NCBI GenBank assembly: GCA_002719135.1
Contig: PBGU01000002.1
Location: forward strand, 1 to 21,002
DNA from: Gammaproteobacteria bacterium
GTDB taxonomy: Bacteria; Pseudomonadota; Gammaproteobacteria; Pseudomonadales; Azotimanducaceae
Length of the DNA: 21,002 bases
Reading direction: 5' to 3'
The notes below the pieces were generated by a model. The model ran no database searches, was not told the DNA's origin, and saw only the letters and a program-made list of their open reading frames with translations. A program made the position numbers and the translations under genes. Within the stretch, counting starts at the first letter, position 1. The number at the start of each line of letters is the position of its first letter. Of this stretch, positions 7,248 through 14,909 are shown one piece after another.

Positions 7248-8234
7248 TTAGTCTAATTCCACAGGCAGTCCGGTCTGGGCCGATTCATAAGCTTTCAGGA
7301 CAATCTTGAGGTCTTGTAGGCCCTCTTCGCCGGTCATGGCCGGCTCTGATGCTTCCACGATGCTGCGCCTGAACTCTAGCACCATCGACGCGATGCCCTG
7401 ATGGTCCGGGTCGAATCGTATGGTCTCTTTTGAGCCGCCGTATTCGATCTCTAACCAGGGATCGCCCATCTCGAAGCGGATGTTTGCCTCGGTCCCGGAC
7501 ACACTGACCCACGGGCGTCCGCCCGGTTCACCGATGCTCCATGAATGGTTGATGATGCCGACCACACCATTGGCGGAGCGGGTCGTGACGACCATTCCAT
7601 CTTCGGCGTCCAGCCCCTCTATACCCGGAGGCACTTGAACGGCGAACACTTGGTTGGGCCGTCCGGTTAGGTAGGCTAGGACACTAGCTTTGTGTATCCC
7701 TCCGTCGATGAAGACACCGCCGCCGTTCCGCTCTCTATCATTGCGCCAAGAACCAGGCTCGAAGGGATATCCTTCTTGCAACTGGATCAGGCGCACCTGG
7801 CCCAGCGCTCCGGAATCGATTAACCTCTTTGTTTCTTGCACTGGGGCCAGGAACCGGTAGTTCTCAGCAACCATCAACGTCACTCCAGCTTCACTGGCGG
7901 CTAAGATGATCAGACGGGCTTCTTCGACGGTCCGGGCGATGGGCTTTTCCAGGAGGATGTGCTTCTTTGCGGAAGCCGCAAGCCTGGTGTGCTCAAGATG
8001 GAGGTCATGGGGAGTGCAGATGTAGAGGGCGTCTATCCTGGGATCGTCGGCGGCGTCTTCATAAGAGCCGAACGCTCCTTCACCATCAAATAGCTCTGAA
8101 TAAGACTCGGCGCGGTCAAGGTTTCGACTGGCAAAGTATAGGTCAACCTGGTTTCGGGCGTTCGTCAGCGACTCGGCAAATATGCCGGCGAAAGTGCCAC
8201 AACCAATAACACAAAGTCCGAGTTTCGAGGCCAT
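7248..8234 (-). CDS. Gfo/Idh/MocA family NAD(P)-dependent oxidoreductase
   Basis: A 328-aa soluble dehydrogenase of the glucose-fructose oxidoreductase / inositol dehydrogenase family. The N-terminal Rossmann fold has GCGTFA (11-16) for NAD(P). The conserved EKP lies at 96-98 in LLEKPIA, with Lys97 as the expected catalytic lysine. GGGVFIDGGIH (171-181) supplies the Asp177 and His181 usually found in the active site. These enzymes oxidise or reduce a hydroxyl on sugars, inositols or related molecules; the precise substrate is not predictable. It converges with the winged-helix regulator across 50 bases and is probably a separate transcript. GAGG lies right against the ATG, a weak spacing. It could serve the neighbouring biosynthetic set (for instance on a sugar unit), but nothing in the sequence ties it there. 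Confidence 0.88.
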   Translation of the reverse strand: MASKLGLCVIGCGTFAGIFAESLTNARNQVDLYFASRNLDRAESYSELFDGEGAFGSYEDAADDPRIDALYICTPHDLHLEHTRLAASAKKHILLEKPIARTVEEARLIILAASEAGVTLMVAENYRFLAPVQETKRLIDSGALGQVRLIQLQEGYPFEPGSWRNDRERNGGGVFIDGGIHKASVLAYLTGRPNQVFAVQVPPGIEGLDAEDGMVVTTRSANGVVGIINHSWSIGEPGGRPWVSVSGTEANIRFEMGDPWLEIEYGGSKETIRFDPDHQGIASMVLEFRRSIVEASEPAMTGEEGLQDLKIVLKAYESAQTGLPVELD

Positions 8235-8651
8235 TCCTCAGCCATTACGTGGTCCGGTTACCGACGCTATTAGCTAGCTACGGGCTAGGTTGAAGCCTCG
8301 GCGCTCAATTCATAATGATCGAAGTGTGGAGGCGCGGCAAGAGCGCTGTCAAATTTGGCCACCTGATCTGTTGTCTTGGATGAGGATCTGGGCATCTATC
8401 ACGGTTTGGCACTCGGGACAGATGCTGCGCGTCAATTCATGGAATATATAGTCCGCGTACTGTTTTACCCTGACTTTTCCTTTATTTGCGGGTTTGACCA
8501 AGGGAGATCCACCTTGTCAGATGTCGTAACTAGGTACCAACGCCGTATATTAAGCTGGCGTCTTGTATACTTCGGATGCATCTTGCAATCATTAGATTCT
8601 TAGGGTTTCCTGTCTGTTTCGTCAAGGGAAACCGGGTTTACGAGGCCAACA
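8235..8651. other. Intergenic region holding a gene remnant
   Basis: Apart from the radical SAM fragment at 8349-8501, no gene is supported. The short overlapping plus-strand frames (8376-8603, 8576-8788) have no recognisable content. Sequence character changes across this stretch from the looser left half to the GC-rich right half, so it may be a junction. The CoA-transferase gene begins at 8652 after GAGG. Confidence 0.4.
8349..8501 (-). pseudogene. Radical SAM protein, N-terminal fragment
   Basis: On the minus strand a 50-codon frame starts at TTG (8499-8501) and ends at TGA (8349-8351). AAGGTGG lies about eight bases before the TTG. The peptide contains YIFHELTRSICPECQTVIDA (18-37) and continues ILIQDN. 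This is very like the N-terminal zinc-finger-like segment of a group of radical SAM enzymes (COG1964, which includes MJ0619-type methyltransferases and tetraether lipid synthases), whose proteins begin 'T.SiCPeC..vidA.i...dgkv...K.CpeHG'. Similarity stops after about residue 45 and the frame ends. The second CPEHG segment, the CxxxCxxC cluster motif and the whole barrel are missing. It is almost certainly a truncated remnant and not an enzyme. Confidence 0.6.
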
Positions 8652-9875
8652 ATGACGACCGATTCAGCCTTGACCGGCGTGGTGGTGCTGGACCTGACCC
8701 AGATCATGGCCGGGCCCTTCTGCACCATGGTGTTGGCCGATATGGGCGCCGACGTGATCAAAGTCGAGAGGCCAAACGGCGGCGATGACCAACGCCGCAT
8801 GGGTCCGCCCTTCATCAAGGACTGGTCAGCCGGGTTCCTGGCCTTGAACCGCAACAAGCGTAGCCTGGCCGTTGACCTCCGCAGCGAGTCCGGCCAGGCG
8901 ATGTTCAAGCGGCTGGTGGAGGGCGCCGACGTCGTGGTGGAGAATTTCCGCCCCGGTGTCATGGGCCGGTTGGGTTTGGGTTACGAGGCCCTGGCGGCCA
9001 TCAAGCCCAGCCTGGTCTATTGCTCGGTGTCCGGCTTTGGCAACACGGGGCCGGACGCCACCAAGGGCGGCTTCGACCTGGTGGCCCAAGGAGTGAGCGG
9101 GCTGATGAGCATCACCGGCCACCCGGAGATGCCCCCAGCCAAGGTGGGCGTGCCCATCACCGACATCTCGGCCGGTCTGCTGGCGGCCAACGGCATACTC
9201 TGCGCCTACATCCACGCTTTAAAGACCGGCCAGGGGCAGCAGGTAGACACCTCTCTGATGGAGGCGGGAGTGGCCTATACCGTGTGGGAGTCGTCGGTCT
9301 ACTTCGCCGACGGCGAGATACCCGGGCCTTTGGGTTCGGCCCACCGAGTCTCGGCCCCCTACCAGGCGCTTCGCACCAAAGACGGCTACCTGAACATCGG
9401 CGCGGCCACCCAGCCAACCTGGGAACAGCTATGCCGGGCCATCGGCCAAGAAGCCCTGATCGACGACCCGCGTTTCAAAGTCCCCGGCGACCGCAAAGCC
9501 CGCCAGGACGAACTGGCTTCGCTACTAGAGGAGACTTTCACCACCGACACCACCGAAAATTGGCTCAAGATGCTGGAAGAAGCAGGCGTCGTCGCTGGCC
9601 CCATCTACAACATGGACCAGGTTTATAAAGACCCGCAAGTGCTGGCCCGGAAGATGCTGGTCGGACTGGAAGACCCGGACCTAGGCACCATACATAACAT
9701 AGGCATCCCAGTGAAACTATCCGCCACCCCCGGCCAGATCCGCACCCGTGCCCCCATGCTAGGCGAACATTCTTCTGAGATACTGCTGGAACGCGGCTTC
9801 AGCAAGGCAGAGGTTGGCGAGTTGGTGGAGGCTGGAGTGGTGGTTGAGAACCAGGGGCCGGGGACTAAGCGCTAA
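8652..9875 (+). CDS. Class III CoA-transferase (CaiB/BaiF family)
   Basis: A 407-aa protein of normal family length that moves CoA between a CoA-thioester and a free carboxylic acid. Typical features are VVVLDLTQIMAGPFC near the start, GADVIKVERP (32-41), NRNKRSLAVDL (67-76), ENFRPG (97-102) and VGVPITDISAG (165-175). Asp171 is the expected nucleophile that carries the acyl and CoA intermediates. The ATG follows GAGG by six bases. The right end meets the IMPase gene tail-to-tail, with the two stop codons sharing bases within CTAA. The CoA donor and acid (formyl, succinyl, carnitine-type and others) cannot be told from sequence. High GC marks the start of the compact right half. Confidence 0.93.
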   Translation: MTTDSALTGVVVLDLTQIMAGPFCTMVLADMGADVIKVERPNGGDDQRRMGPPFIKDWSAGFLALNRNKRSLAVDLRSESGQAMFKRLVEGADVVVENFRPGVMGRLGLGYEALAAIKPSLVYCSVSGFGNTGPDATKGGFDLVAQGVSGLMSITGHPEMPPAKVGVPITDISAGLLAANGILCAYIHALKTGQGQQVDTSLMEAGVAYTVWESSVYFADGEIPGPLGSAHRVSAPYQALRTKDGYLNIGAATQPTWEQLCRAIGQEALIDDPRFKVPGDRKARQDELASLLEETFTTDTTENWLKMLEEAGVVAGPIYNMDQVYKDPQVLARKMLVGLEDPDLGTIHNIGIPVKLSATPGQIRTRAPMLGEHSSEILLERGFSKAEVGELVEAGVVVENQGPGTKR

Positions 9876-10690
9876 CCAGCCGTTCGCCATGGCTGCCCGT
9901 TAGTCGCCCTCAGAAATTCTTCCACCAGCAATGGGCTAGAGACGATTACGCTGGGCGTGAACAACGCCCCTTGATTGCCTTGGCGATCCACTACTCTGGC
10001 GCCGGCTTCTTGGGCTAGGACTAGGCCCGTAGCCAAGTCCCAGGGCATGAGGGAATGGTGGAAGTACAGATCAACCCTGCCGGCGGTGGCGTAGGCCAGC
10101 CCGAGGCCCGACGAGCCCATGAACCGGACGCTGTACATGTCGGGCCAGAGGGAACGGATAAGGTCTAAGGCGTAACCAGCCTTTTCGTCAACATAGCCAA
10201 GGTCGCAACACAGCAGGCTGCGGCTGAGTTCCGTGGTCTCCGAGGCTTTGATCTGTGCGCCGTTGAGAAAAGCGCCCTTCCCCTCCTCGGCGGTGAACAT
10301 CTCCTCCCGCACCGGGTCATAGGTCACTCCGGCGATGATGTGGTCGTCCTTGGCCAGGGCGATTATGGTGCAGAAGTGGGGGATGCGGTGGGCGTAGTTC
10401 CGGGTCCCGTCCAGGGGATCAACCACCCATTTGTAGGGCGAATCGCCGTCCACGGGCTTGGATTCCTCGGCCAGGATGCTGAACTCGGGGAACTCGCCGG
10501 TGAGGAGGTCCAAGATGGTCTTCTCGGCGGCCAGGTCAACATCGGTCACGATGTCGGAGCGGCCCTTGAAATGGACTTCGTGCTCTGAGCTGAACCGGTC
10601 ACGGATTATGGTCCCGGCGGCGCGGGCGGCCTCCAAAGCAACATCCATGGCGCCCCGTCCATTCTTAGAAACCGGTAAATCATCAGGCAT
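9872..10690 (-). CDS. Inositol monophosphatase family phosphatase
   Basis: A 272-aa enzyme of the lithium-sensitive Mg-dependent phosphatase family, which removes phosphate from inositol-1-phosphate, histidinol phosphate, fructose-1,6-bisphosphate, PAP or similar small molecules. All metal-site motifs are present: EES at 75-77, DPLDGT at 91-96 (WVVDPLDGTRNYAHR), and PWDLATG at 216-222 with Asp218. The N-terminal 14 residues are not typical, and Met15 (MDVALEAARAAG) could be the real start; neither has a strong ribosome-binding site. It lies 67 bases downstream of trpS on the same strand and may share its transcript. IMPase, histidinol-phosphatase and bisphosphatase activities cannot be separated here. 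Confidence 0.9.
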   Translation of the reverse strand: MPDDLPVSKNGRGAMDVALEAARAAGTIIRDRFSSEHEVHFKGRSDIVTDVDLAAEKTILDLLTGEFPEFSILAEESKPVDGDSPYKWVVDPLDGTRNYAHRIPHFCTIIALAKDDHIIAGVTYDPVREEMFTAEEGKGAFLNGAQIKASETTELSRSLLCCDLGYVDEKAGYALDLIRSLWPDMYSVRFMGSSGLGLAYATAGRVDLYFHHSLMPWDLATGLVLAQEAGARVVDRQGNQGALFTPSVIVSSPLLVEEFLRATNGQPWRTAG

Positions 10691-10757
10691 AAAAACCCAC
10701 TGTCTAAAATAAAAGGATCGGAAAAGAGCCGAAGGCCCACGATGGAATCGAGGCTAA

Positions 10758-11777
10758 CTACCCGAGCCCCATCTTCTCGTAGACCTCGGCGATGGTCTCC
10801 TGCGCGATGGCTCTAGCCCTCTTCCCGCCTTCCTGGAGAATCTCCTGGACGTAGCCGGGCCGGGCCTTGATCTCTTCCCGGCGTTCCCGCAGGTCCTTGA
10901 GGTAGTCGTTGATGCTGTCAGCCAGGTGGCGCTTGCAGTCGACGCAGCCCCTGGCGGCGGTAGTGCATTCGTTGTAGACGGTCTGGGTAGCCTCCGCTCC
11001 GCTGAATATCCTGTGCAGCGAGTAGACGTTGCAGACCTCCGGGCTGCCCGGGTCGTCCCGGCGAATGCGTTGCGGGTCTGTGAAGGCCGTCAGCACGCGC
11101 TTGGTGGTCTCTTTGGGAGTGCCGGCCAGGTCCAGGTGATTATCAAGTGTCTTGGACATCTTGTTCTGGCCGTCCAAGCCCAGCAGCAGCGGCGCTTCCG
11201 TGAGCATGGCCTGGGGTTCGGGGAAGGTCTCGCCGAACATGTTGTTAAAACGACGGACTATCTCCCGGGAGAGCTCGATGTGGGGTACTTGATCCTGGCC
11301 CACTGGCACTGTGTCGGCCTTGTAGAGGATGATGTCGGCGGTCTGAAGCACCGGATAGCCAACCAGCCCGTAATTCACCGATTCCTCGGTCTCGCTCATC
11401 TGCCGCACCTTATCCTTGAAGGTCGGCACCCGGGTCAGCCATCCGAGGGGCGTGACCATGCTGAGAAGGGCCTGGAGGGTCATGACCTCCGGGACGTGGG
11501 ACTGGACGAAAACGATGCTCTTTTCCGGGTCGATGCCGGCCGCCAGCCAGTCCAGTATCATGTCTTCGATGTTGGGCTTGATGTCTTTAACATCTTCCCC
11601 GGACTCCAGAGTCGTGAGTGCGTGGATGTCTACGGCGCAGTAGATGCAACTGTAGTCTTCTTGCAAGGTGACCCAATTCTGGAGGGCCCCCATATAGTTG
11701 CCCAGATGCAGCAGGCCTGTGGGCCGCATGCCGGAGAAGATTACGCCTTTATGGCTGGGATTGGCTGGTTGGGTCAT
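10758..11777 (-). CDS. trpS: Tryptophanyl-tRNA synthetase
   Basis: A 339-aa class I aminoacyl-tRNA synthetase that joins tryptophan to its tRNA. The HIGH-type motif is HLGN at 24-27 in RPTGLLHLGNY, and the KMSKS-type motif is KMSKT at 206-210. Length and layout match bacterial TrpRS. The C-terminal half has cysteines 249, 271, 278 and 281, i.e. C-x21-C-x6-C-x2-C. This closely resembles the C-x22-C-x6-C-x2-C motif that binds a [4Fe-4S] cluster in Thermotoga TrpRS, so an Fe-S form is likely. The cluster is thought to help bind the tRNA anticodon region. A good promoter (TTGCCG, 17 bases, extended TGCTACACT) lies upstream, leaving a leader of only about 47 bases, too short for a T-box. Confidence 0.96.
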   Translation of the reverse strand: MTQPANPSHKGVIFSGMRPTGLLHLGNYMGALQNWVTLQEDYSCIYCAVDIHALTTLESGEDVKDIKPNIEDMILDWLAAGIDPEKSIVFVQSHVPEVMTLQALLSMVTPLGWLTRVPTFKDKVRQMSETEESVNYGLVGYPVLQTADIILYKADTVPVGQDQVPHIELSREIVRRFNNMFGETFPEPQAMLTEAPLLLGLDGQNKMSKTLDNHLDLAGTPKETTKRVLTAFTDPQRIRRDDPGSPEVCNVYSLHRIFSGAEATQTVYNECTTAARGCVDCKRHLADSINDYLKDLRERREEIKARPGYVQEILQEGGKRARAIAQETIAEVYEKMGLG

Positions 11778-11830
11778 ATCACCGAATCACACGTAAAATT
11801 GGCGAAGATCACGCCTGAGAGAACCCTAAA

Positions 11831-11859
11831 AGTGTAGCATAGGGGCATGGTAGCGGCAA
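11831..11859 (-). promoter_or_regulatory. Promoter of trpS
   Basis: On the minus strand TTGCCG (11854-11859) and TACACT (11831-11836) are 17 bases apart, and TGC precedes the -10 (extended form). The start of transcription would be near 11824. It lies between the EthD-like gene's stop and trpS. Confidence 0.55.
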
Positions 11860-11879
11860 TACTGGACACGGTAGGGCGG

Positions 11880-12395
11880 TTACTCCGGCCACTTGAAGTG
11901 CTTCGAGATCAGGCGGTAGAAACCCCAGCCCAAATCTCGGGCGTGGAGCGCGCCGTATGCCATCCAGCGGTCCCACTCAGTTTCATGCTCCGGGTCTACA
12001 CCAGCGGTTACGATGCTGATCGGCCGGTCAGACCCCAGTAGCGCCGCTCTGAGTGGAGTACCGCTTATCTGCTCGTAGACATTGGCCACGCGCCCGGACA
12101 TGCCGTCCATCTGGCTGAATGCAGAAAACTCGTTGGCGGCTATGGGGTGAAAATCAGGACTGCCGCTGCGGTCGAGTATCGACGGGAAATCCGAAGCGTG
12201 CCTGATTCCATACAAAGCCGTAAGCCTGGCGGCGCCGCCCTCGCTCTCTTCGAGATTGATGTACCTTTGGGCCCACGTTAACCCTGGGATACGCAGCAGA
12301 TTGGGGAGGTGGCTGCTGTACCAGGTGTTGAAGGCCCCAAGATGCGCGTGGGTGCAGGCGACCTGGACCATCAACAACAGAGGATCATCAGGCAT
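11880..12395 (-). CDS. EthD-like dimeric alpha/beta-barrel protein, function unknown
   Basis: A 171-aa protein. The N-terminal half, LLMVQVACTHAHLGAFNTWYSSHLPNLLRIPGLTWAQRY (shown in part), has the pattern of dimeric ferredoxin-like barrels of the EthD/NIPSNAP/DUF4286 type: a beta strand, then 'FN.WY..HlP.ll.iPG...a.RY'. A second, weaker repeat of the same layout may fill the C-terminal half (ISIVTAGVDPEHETEWDRWM). Proteins of this fold include small-molecule mono-oxygenases, isomerases and many uncharacterised members. Its start overlaps the end of the DinB gene by eight bases, so the two are probably co-translated. The role is unknown. Confidence 0.6.
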   Translation of the reverse strand: MPDDPLLLMVQVACTHAHLGAFNTWYSSHLPNLLRIPGLTWAQRYINLEESEGGAARLTALYGIRHASDFPSILDRSGSPDFHPIAANEFSAFSQMDGMSGRVANVYEQISGTPLRAALLGSDRPISIVTAGVDPEHETEWDRWMAYGALHARDLGWGFYRLISKHFKWPE

Positions 12396-12957
12396 TCTGC
12401 GCCAACGACTCCAAGAGTCCGCCAGAATAGCCGGGGTCTTCCAGGCCTCTTTGCTCGCCCCGGAGGTAGCCGATCTGGCCGCCGTGCTGATTGAACTCCC
12501 AGATTAGCTGCTGGCACATGATCGGCAGAGTGATGGTGCCGCCCCTGGGATTGGTCACGATCAGGCCGTTGAAGTCGGAATCGCTCAGAGACTCGAAGTA
12601 CTCGATGCTCTCTTTCCGGATTGCCGCGACGTACTCCAACAAGGCCGCTGTATCGGGGGCCTGGTAAGCCTTTAGGTCTTTAAGTGTGAAGCCGTAGCCG
12701 GTGTCGTTTTCCACGGCGGGGGCGCGCCCCAACCTCTCGGCCCAGTCGCCACTCTCCCACAATTGGGCGTCGCCCTTGAGACGGGAGTACAGCCAGCGGT
12801 CCAGAGTGCGGGCGTAGTGCCAGACCAAGAATGCGATGGACGAGCATTGATCGTTGGGAGTCCAGGCCATCTCTGCTGGGCTAAGACCGTCCACCGCCCG
12901 CATCATGGAGTTGTAATGCTGCTCGAAACAGCCCTGGACAAATAGTTTTAGTTCCAT
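12388..12957 (-). CDS. DinB-family four-helix-bundle protein
   Basis: The start chosen is the ATG at 12955-12957, seven bases after AGGTGA (12965-12970); an upstream in-frame ATG at 13020 adds 21 residues with no such signal. The 189-aa protein has the DinB/YfiT-like pattern: SSIAFLVWHYARTLDRWLY (His47) in the second helix and FNQHGGQIGYLRG near the end (His158). Members are metal-binding helical bundles; some are thiol-dependent transferases, such as mycothiol or bacillithiol enzymes, and most are uncharacterised. The usual C-terminal HxxxH is ExxxH here (Glu154, His158), so the metal triad may be altered. It overlaps the EthD-like gene by eight bases and likely forms a two-gene unit with it. 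Confidence 0.78.
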   Translation of the reverse strand: MELKLFVQGCFEQHYNSMMRAVDGLSPAEMAWTPNDQCSSIAFLVWHYARTLDRWLYSRLKGDAQLWESGDWAERLGRAPAVENDTGYGFTLKDLKAYQAPDTAALLEYVAAIRKESIEYFESLSDSDFNGLIVTNPRGGTITLPIMCQQLIWEFNQHGGQIGYLRGEQRGLEDPGYSGGLLESLAQNA

Positions 12958-12964
12958 AGGCGAA

Positions 12965-12970
12965 TCACCT
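12965..12970 (-). promoter_or_regulatory. Ribosome-binding site of the DinB-family gene
   Basis: AGGTGA on the minus strand, seven bases before the ATG at 12957, fixes the start and removes 21 residues from the longest possible frame. Confidence 0.6.
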
Positions 12971-13098
12971 GCGTGGGCTGGAATAGACGGCCAATTATAG
13001 CAAGCGAGAACGCCAAACAACCAAGTGAAGTGAAGGAATTACTGGAGAATCAACTCGAACTTGCGACGCCTACAGGAAACGCGCCGCGCCGCTGGCGC

Positions 13099-14016
13099 CT
13101 ATTCTTCGAGGTCTGCGTCTAGGCGTCCGCCGAGTTCGCTTAGGAACTGTTCGATCTCCGGGGACAGTTGTGTGGCCGATGCCGTGGTCTCGGTGGCCGG
13201 CGAAGACGCCTCTTCCGAGTCGAGCTGAGCATCGTAATAGGCTTCCATCTGTTGAATCAAAGTCTTGAGTTCTGTGTTCCGGTCCAGGGTCGCGTTCAAC
13301 TCCCGGTATTGCCGCTGTCCCCGACGCACTGGGGCGAGGTCGGCGGGGATGTTGTTGTAGACCGACGACAGGACTTCAATCATGCGGGAAGTCCCGGCGT
13401 AGTCCTCTTCCAACTGGACGTATTGGGGCAGGTGGACCATGAAGTTGATGGACTCTATGCCAACTTTCTCGATACCTTCCGAGAGGAGGTTCATGATGGT
13501 TGTGGGGCCCTGGTAGGTGCTCTGGCGCACCTTGAAGTTGGGCACCGGGCGGTTCTGAATCACGTCGCCCAGACTGCCGGTGACCAATAATGGCCGGGTG
13601 TGAGGCACCGCGTCGTACATGGCTCCCAGACGGCAGTAGCGTTTCACGTTGAAGTGGTTCACCACTTCCAGTATGGAATCCGTGTAGTCCTCGCCGTTGG
13701 AGTGTGGCTCCATCAGGTGGAGGAACAGGTAATCGGGTCCGTCATCGGTGATGGCGTAGCGGATGATGCTGTTGGGAATCTTGACCTCGCGCTTGCCGTC
13801 CACCAGTCGCATGTTGGGACGGTACCGGGTGAAGTCGAAGAAAGTTCCCGGCCGGGACAGGCGTCCCAATTCCTTAGAACCCATGAACCGTTCCAGACGG
13901 TTGAGCGTGAGTGTGCCTACGCTGCCAACGTCCACCCACGGACGCACCATCGCGAATACGTGGGGGTCTCTTAGCTCGGGCAGTGGTTCAATCAGATCAA
14001 AAGCGCCGATTTGCAT
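13099..14016 (-). CDS. PAC2 family protein
   Basis: A 305-aa protein that matches the PAC2 (proteasome assembly chaperone 2-like, COG1938/COG2047) family. It has PDYLFLHLMEPHSNGEDYT followed by VVNHFNVKRYCRLGAMYDAVPHTRPLLVTG, where PAC2 proteins have '.G.EP.......f...v......g...i..lga....vPHTRP..v.g'. The strongest family mark is the VPHTRP segment. In archaea and actinobacteria PAC2 proteins are linked to proteasome assembly, but in bacteria without a proteasome their role is unknown. A low-complexity, acidic, Ser/Thr/Ala-rich tail follows a probable helix from about 240. No proteasome genes are in view. The start lacks a clear ribosome-binding site. It lies between the DinB and crotonase genes on the same strand. 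Confidence 0.75.
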   Translation of the reverse strand: MQIGAFDLIEPLPELRDPHVFAMVRPWVDVGSVGTLTLNRLERFMGSKELGRLSRPGTFFDFTRYRPNMRLVDGKREVKIPNSIIRYAITDDGPDYLFLHLMEPHSNGEDYTDSILEVVNHFNVKRYCRLGAMYDAVPHTRPLLVTGSLGDVIQNRPVPNFKVRQSTYQGPTTIMNLLSEGIEKVGIESINFMVHLPQYVQLEEDYAGTSRMIEVLSSVYNNIPADLAPVRRGQRQYRELNATLDRNTELKTLIQQMEAYYDAQLDSEEASSPATETTASATQLSPEIEQFLSELGGRLDADLEE

Positions 14017-14079
14017 AGGCCCATCTTGCCAGAATAGCTTCGGATTTTCAAGCCCCGCCGTACCTTCAGGTGAGCGTGC

Positions 14080-14841
14080 TCATCTCTGGTTAAGCATGGT
14101 GTCGGCCGAGCCCAGGCCTTCCAATGCCAGTCCGTAGCCCAACATGTCGTGAATCAGGCGTTTAACCACCATGGTCATGGCTACCCGGCTGTAGCGCAGC
14201 ACGATGTCCGATTGCTGGGTCATCTGTTCCGCCAACTCCCAAGCCCGAGGCAGAAGCTCGCTCTGGGGCATGACTTCGTTGACCAACCCCAGTTCCTTGG
14301 CTTCTTGGGCCTCGATCCGCTGGCCGGTGAAAAGGAAATACCGGCCCCGGTTCAGTCCTAACAGCAGTGGATAGACGATGTGCATGCCGTCGCCTGGTAC
14401 GAGACCGCTCATGAAGTGTCCCGAGTCCTGGAAGGCGGCTGTGTCCGAAGCAAGGACGATGTCGCAGAGCAACGGGATTTCCGAGTGGCGAAGGGCCGGA
14501 CCGTTGATGGCGCTGATCATAGGCACTTCAACGTCCAAGAGGCTGGTCAGTATGCGTTTGCCTTCCCAATAGGTCTGGTCCCAATCTTTGGGCGCCCGTT
14601 TTGGCGTGCCAGCGGCGGTGCCCTGAGGACCGGTGAAAACGTCCCCGGTGCCGGTCATGATGACGATACGGTTCTCGGTATCGCTGCTCACGTCGACGAA
14701 CACTTGCGAGAACTCTTTATGCGGACTTCCTCCCCACTGCAACGGCCCGCCGTCCGTGTGGAAGGTCATCTGTAGGATACCGTTCCGGCGCTCCATGCGG
14801 ATGCTTGGGTATTTATCGGCGTATTCGTCCAGAGAAGCCAT
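14080..14841 (-). CDS. Crotonase-family hydrolase resembling 6-oxocamphor hydrolase
   Basis: A 253-aa crotonase-fold protein. Beyond the general enoyl-CoA hydratase pattern it closely follows what I recall of 6-oxocamphor hydrolase (CamK), which splits a carbon-carbon bond of a non-CoA beta-diketone. Shared blocks include the NGP...H.EIP stretch (113-123), FQD..HF.SG.VPGDG (137-152) and LG.NRGRYFL.TGQ. The CamK catalytic pair His122 and Asp154 are 32 residues apart; here His119 and Asp151 have the same spacing and setting. His41 may match CamK His45. The oxyanion-hole glycines typical of CoA-bound crotonases are less clear. Retro-Claisen cleavage of a cyclic diketone is a reasonable guess, while an acyl-CoA hydratase is the conservative reading. 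It lies alone between PAC2 and a coiled-coil gene. Confidence 0.8.
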   Translation of the reverse strand: MASLDEYADKYPSIRMERRNGILQMTFHTDGGPLQWGGSPHKEFSQVFVDVSSDTENRIVIMTGTGDVFTGPQGTAAGTPKRAPKDWDQTYWEGKRILTSLLDVEVPMISAINGPALRHSEIPLLCDIVLASDTAAFQDSGHFMSGLVPGDGMHIVYPLLLGLNRGRYFLFTGQRIEAQEAKELGLVNEVMPQSELLPRAWELAEQMTQQSDIVLRYSRVAMTMVVKRLIHDMLGYGLALEGLGSADTMLNQR

Positions 14842-14909
14842 AACTATATCTCTCGTTGATACCGTCGGGTCTGGGAAAGCGGGACTCCTGAATGAGGGAC
14901 CGCGCCGGT

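Noticed and set aside
8376..8603. 75-codon plus-strand frame
   Set aside because: It lies opposite the radical SAM fragment, whose peptide matches a known family; this frame matches nothing.
10926..11837. 303-codon plus-strand frame opposite trpS
   Set aside because: Shadow of a GC-rich gene; TrpRS on the other strand has full signature motifs.
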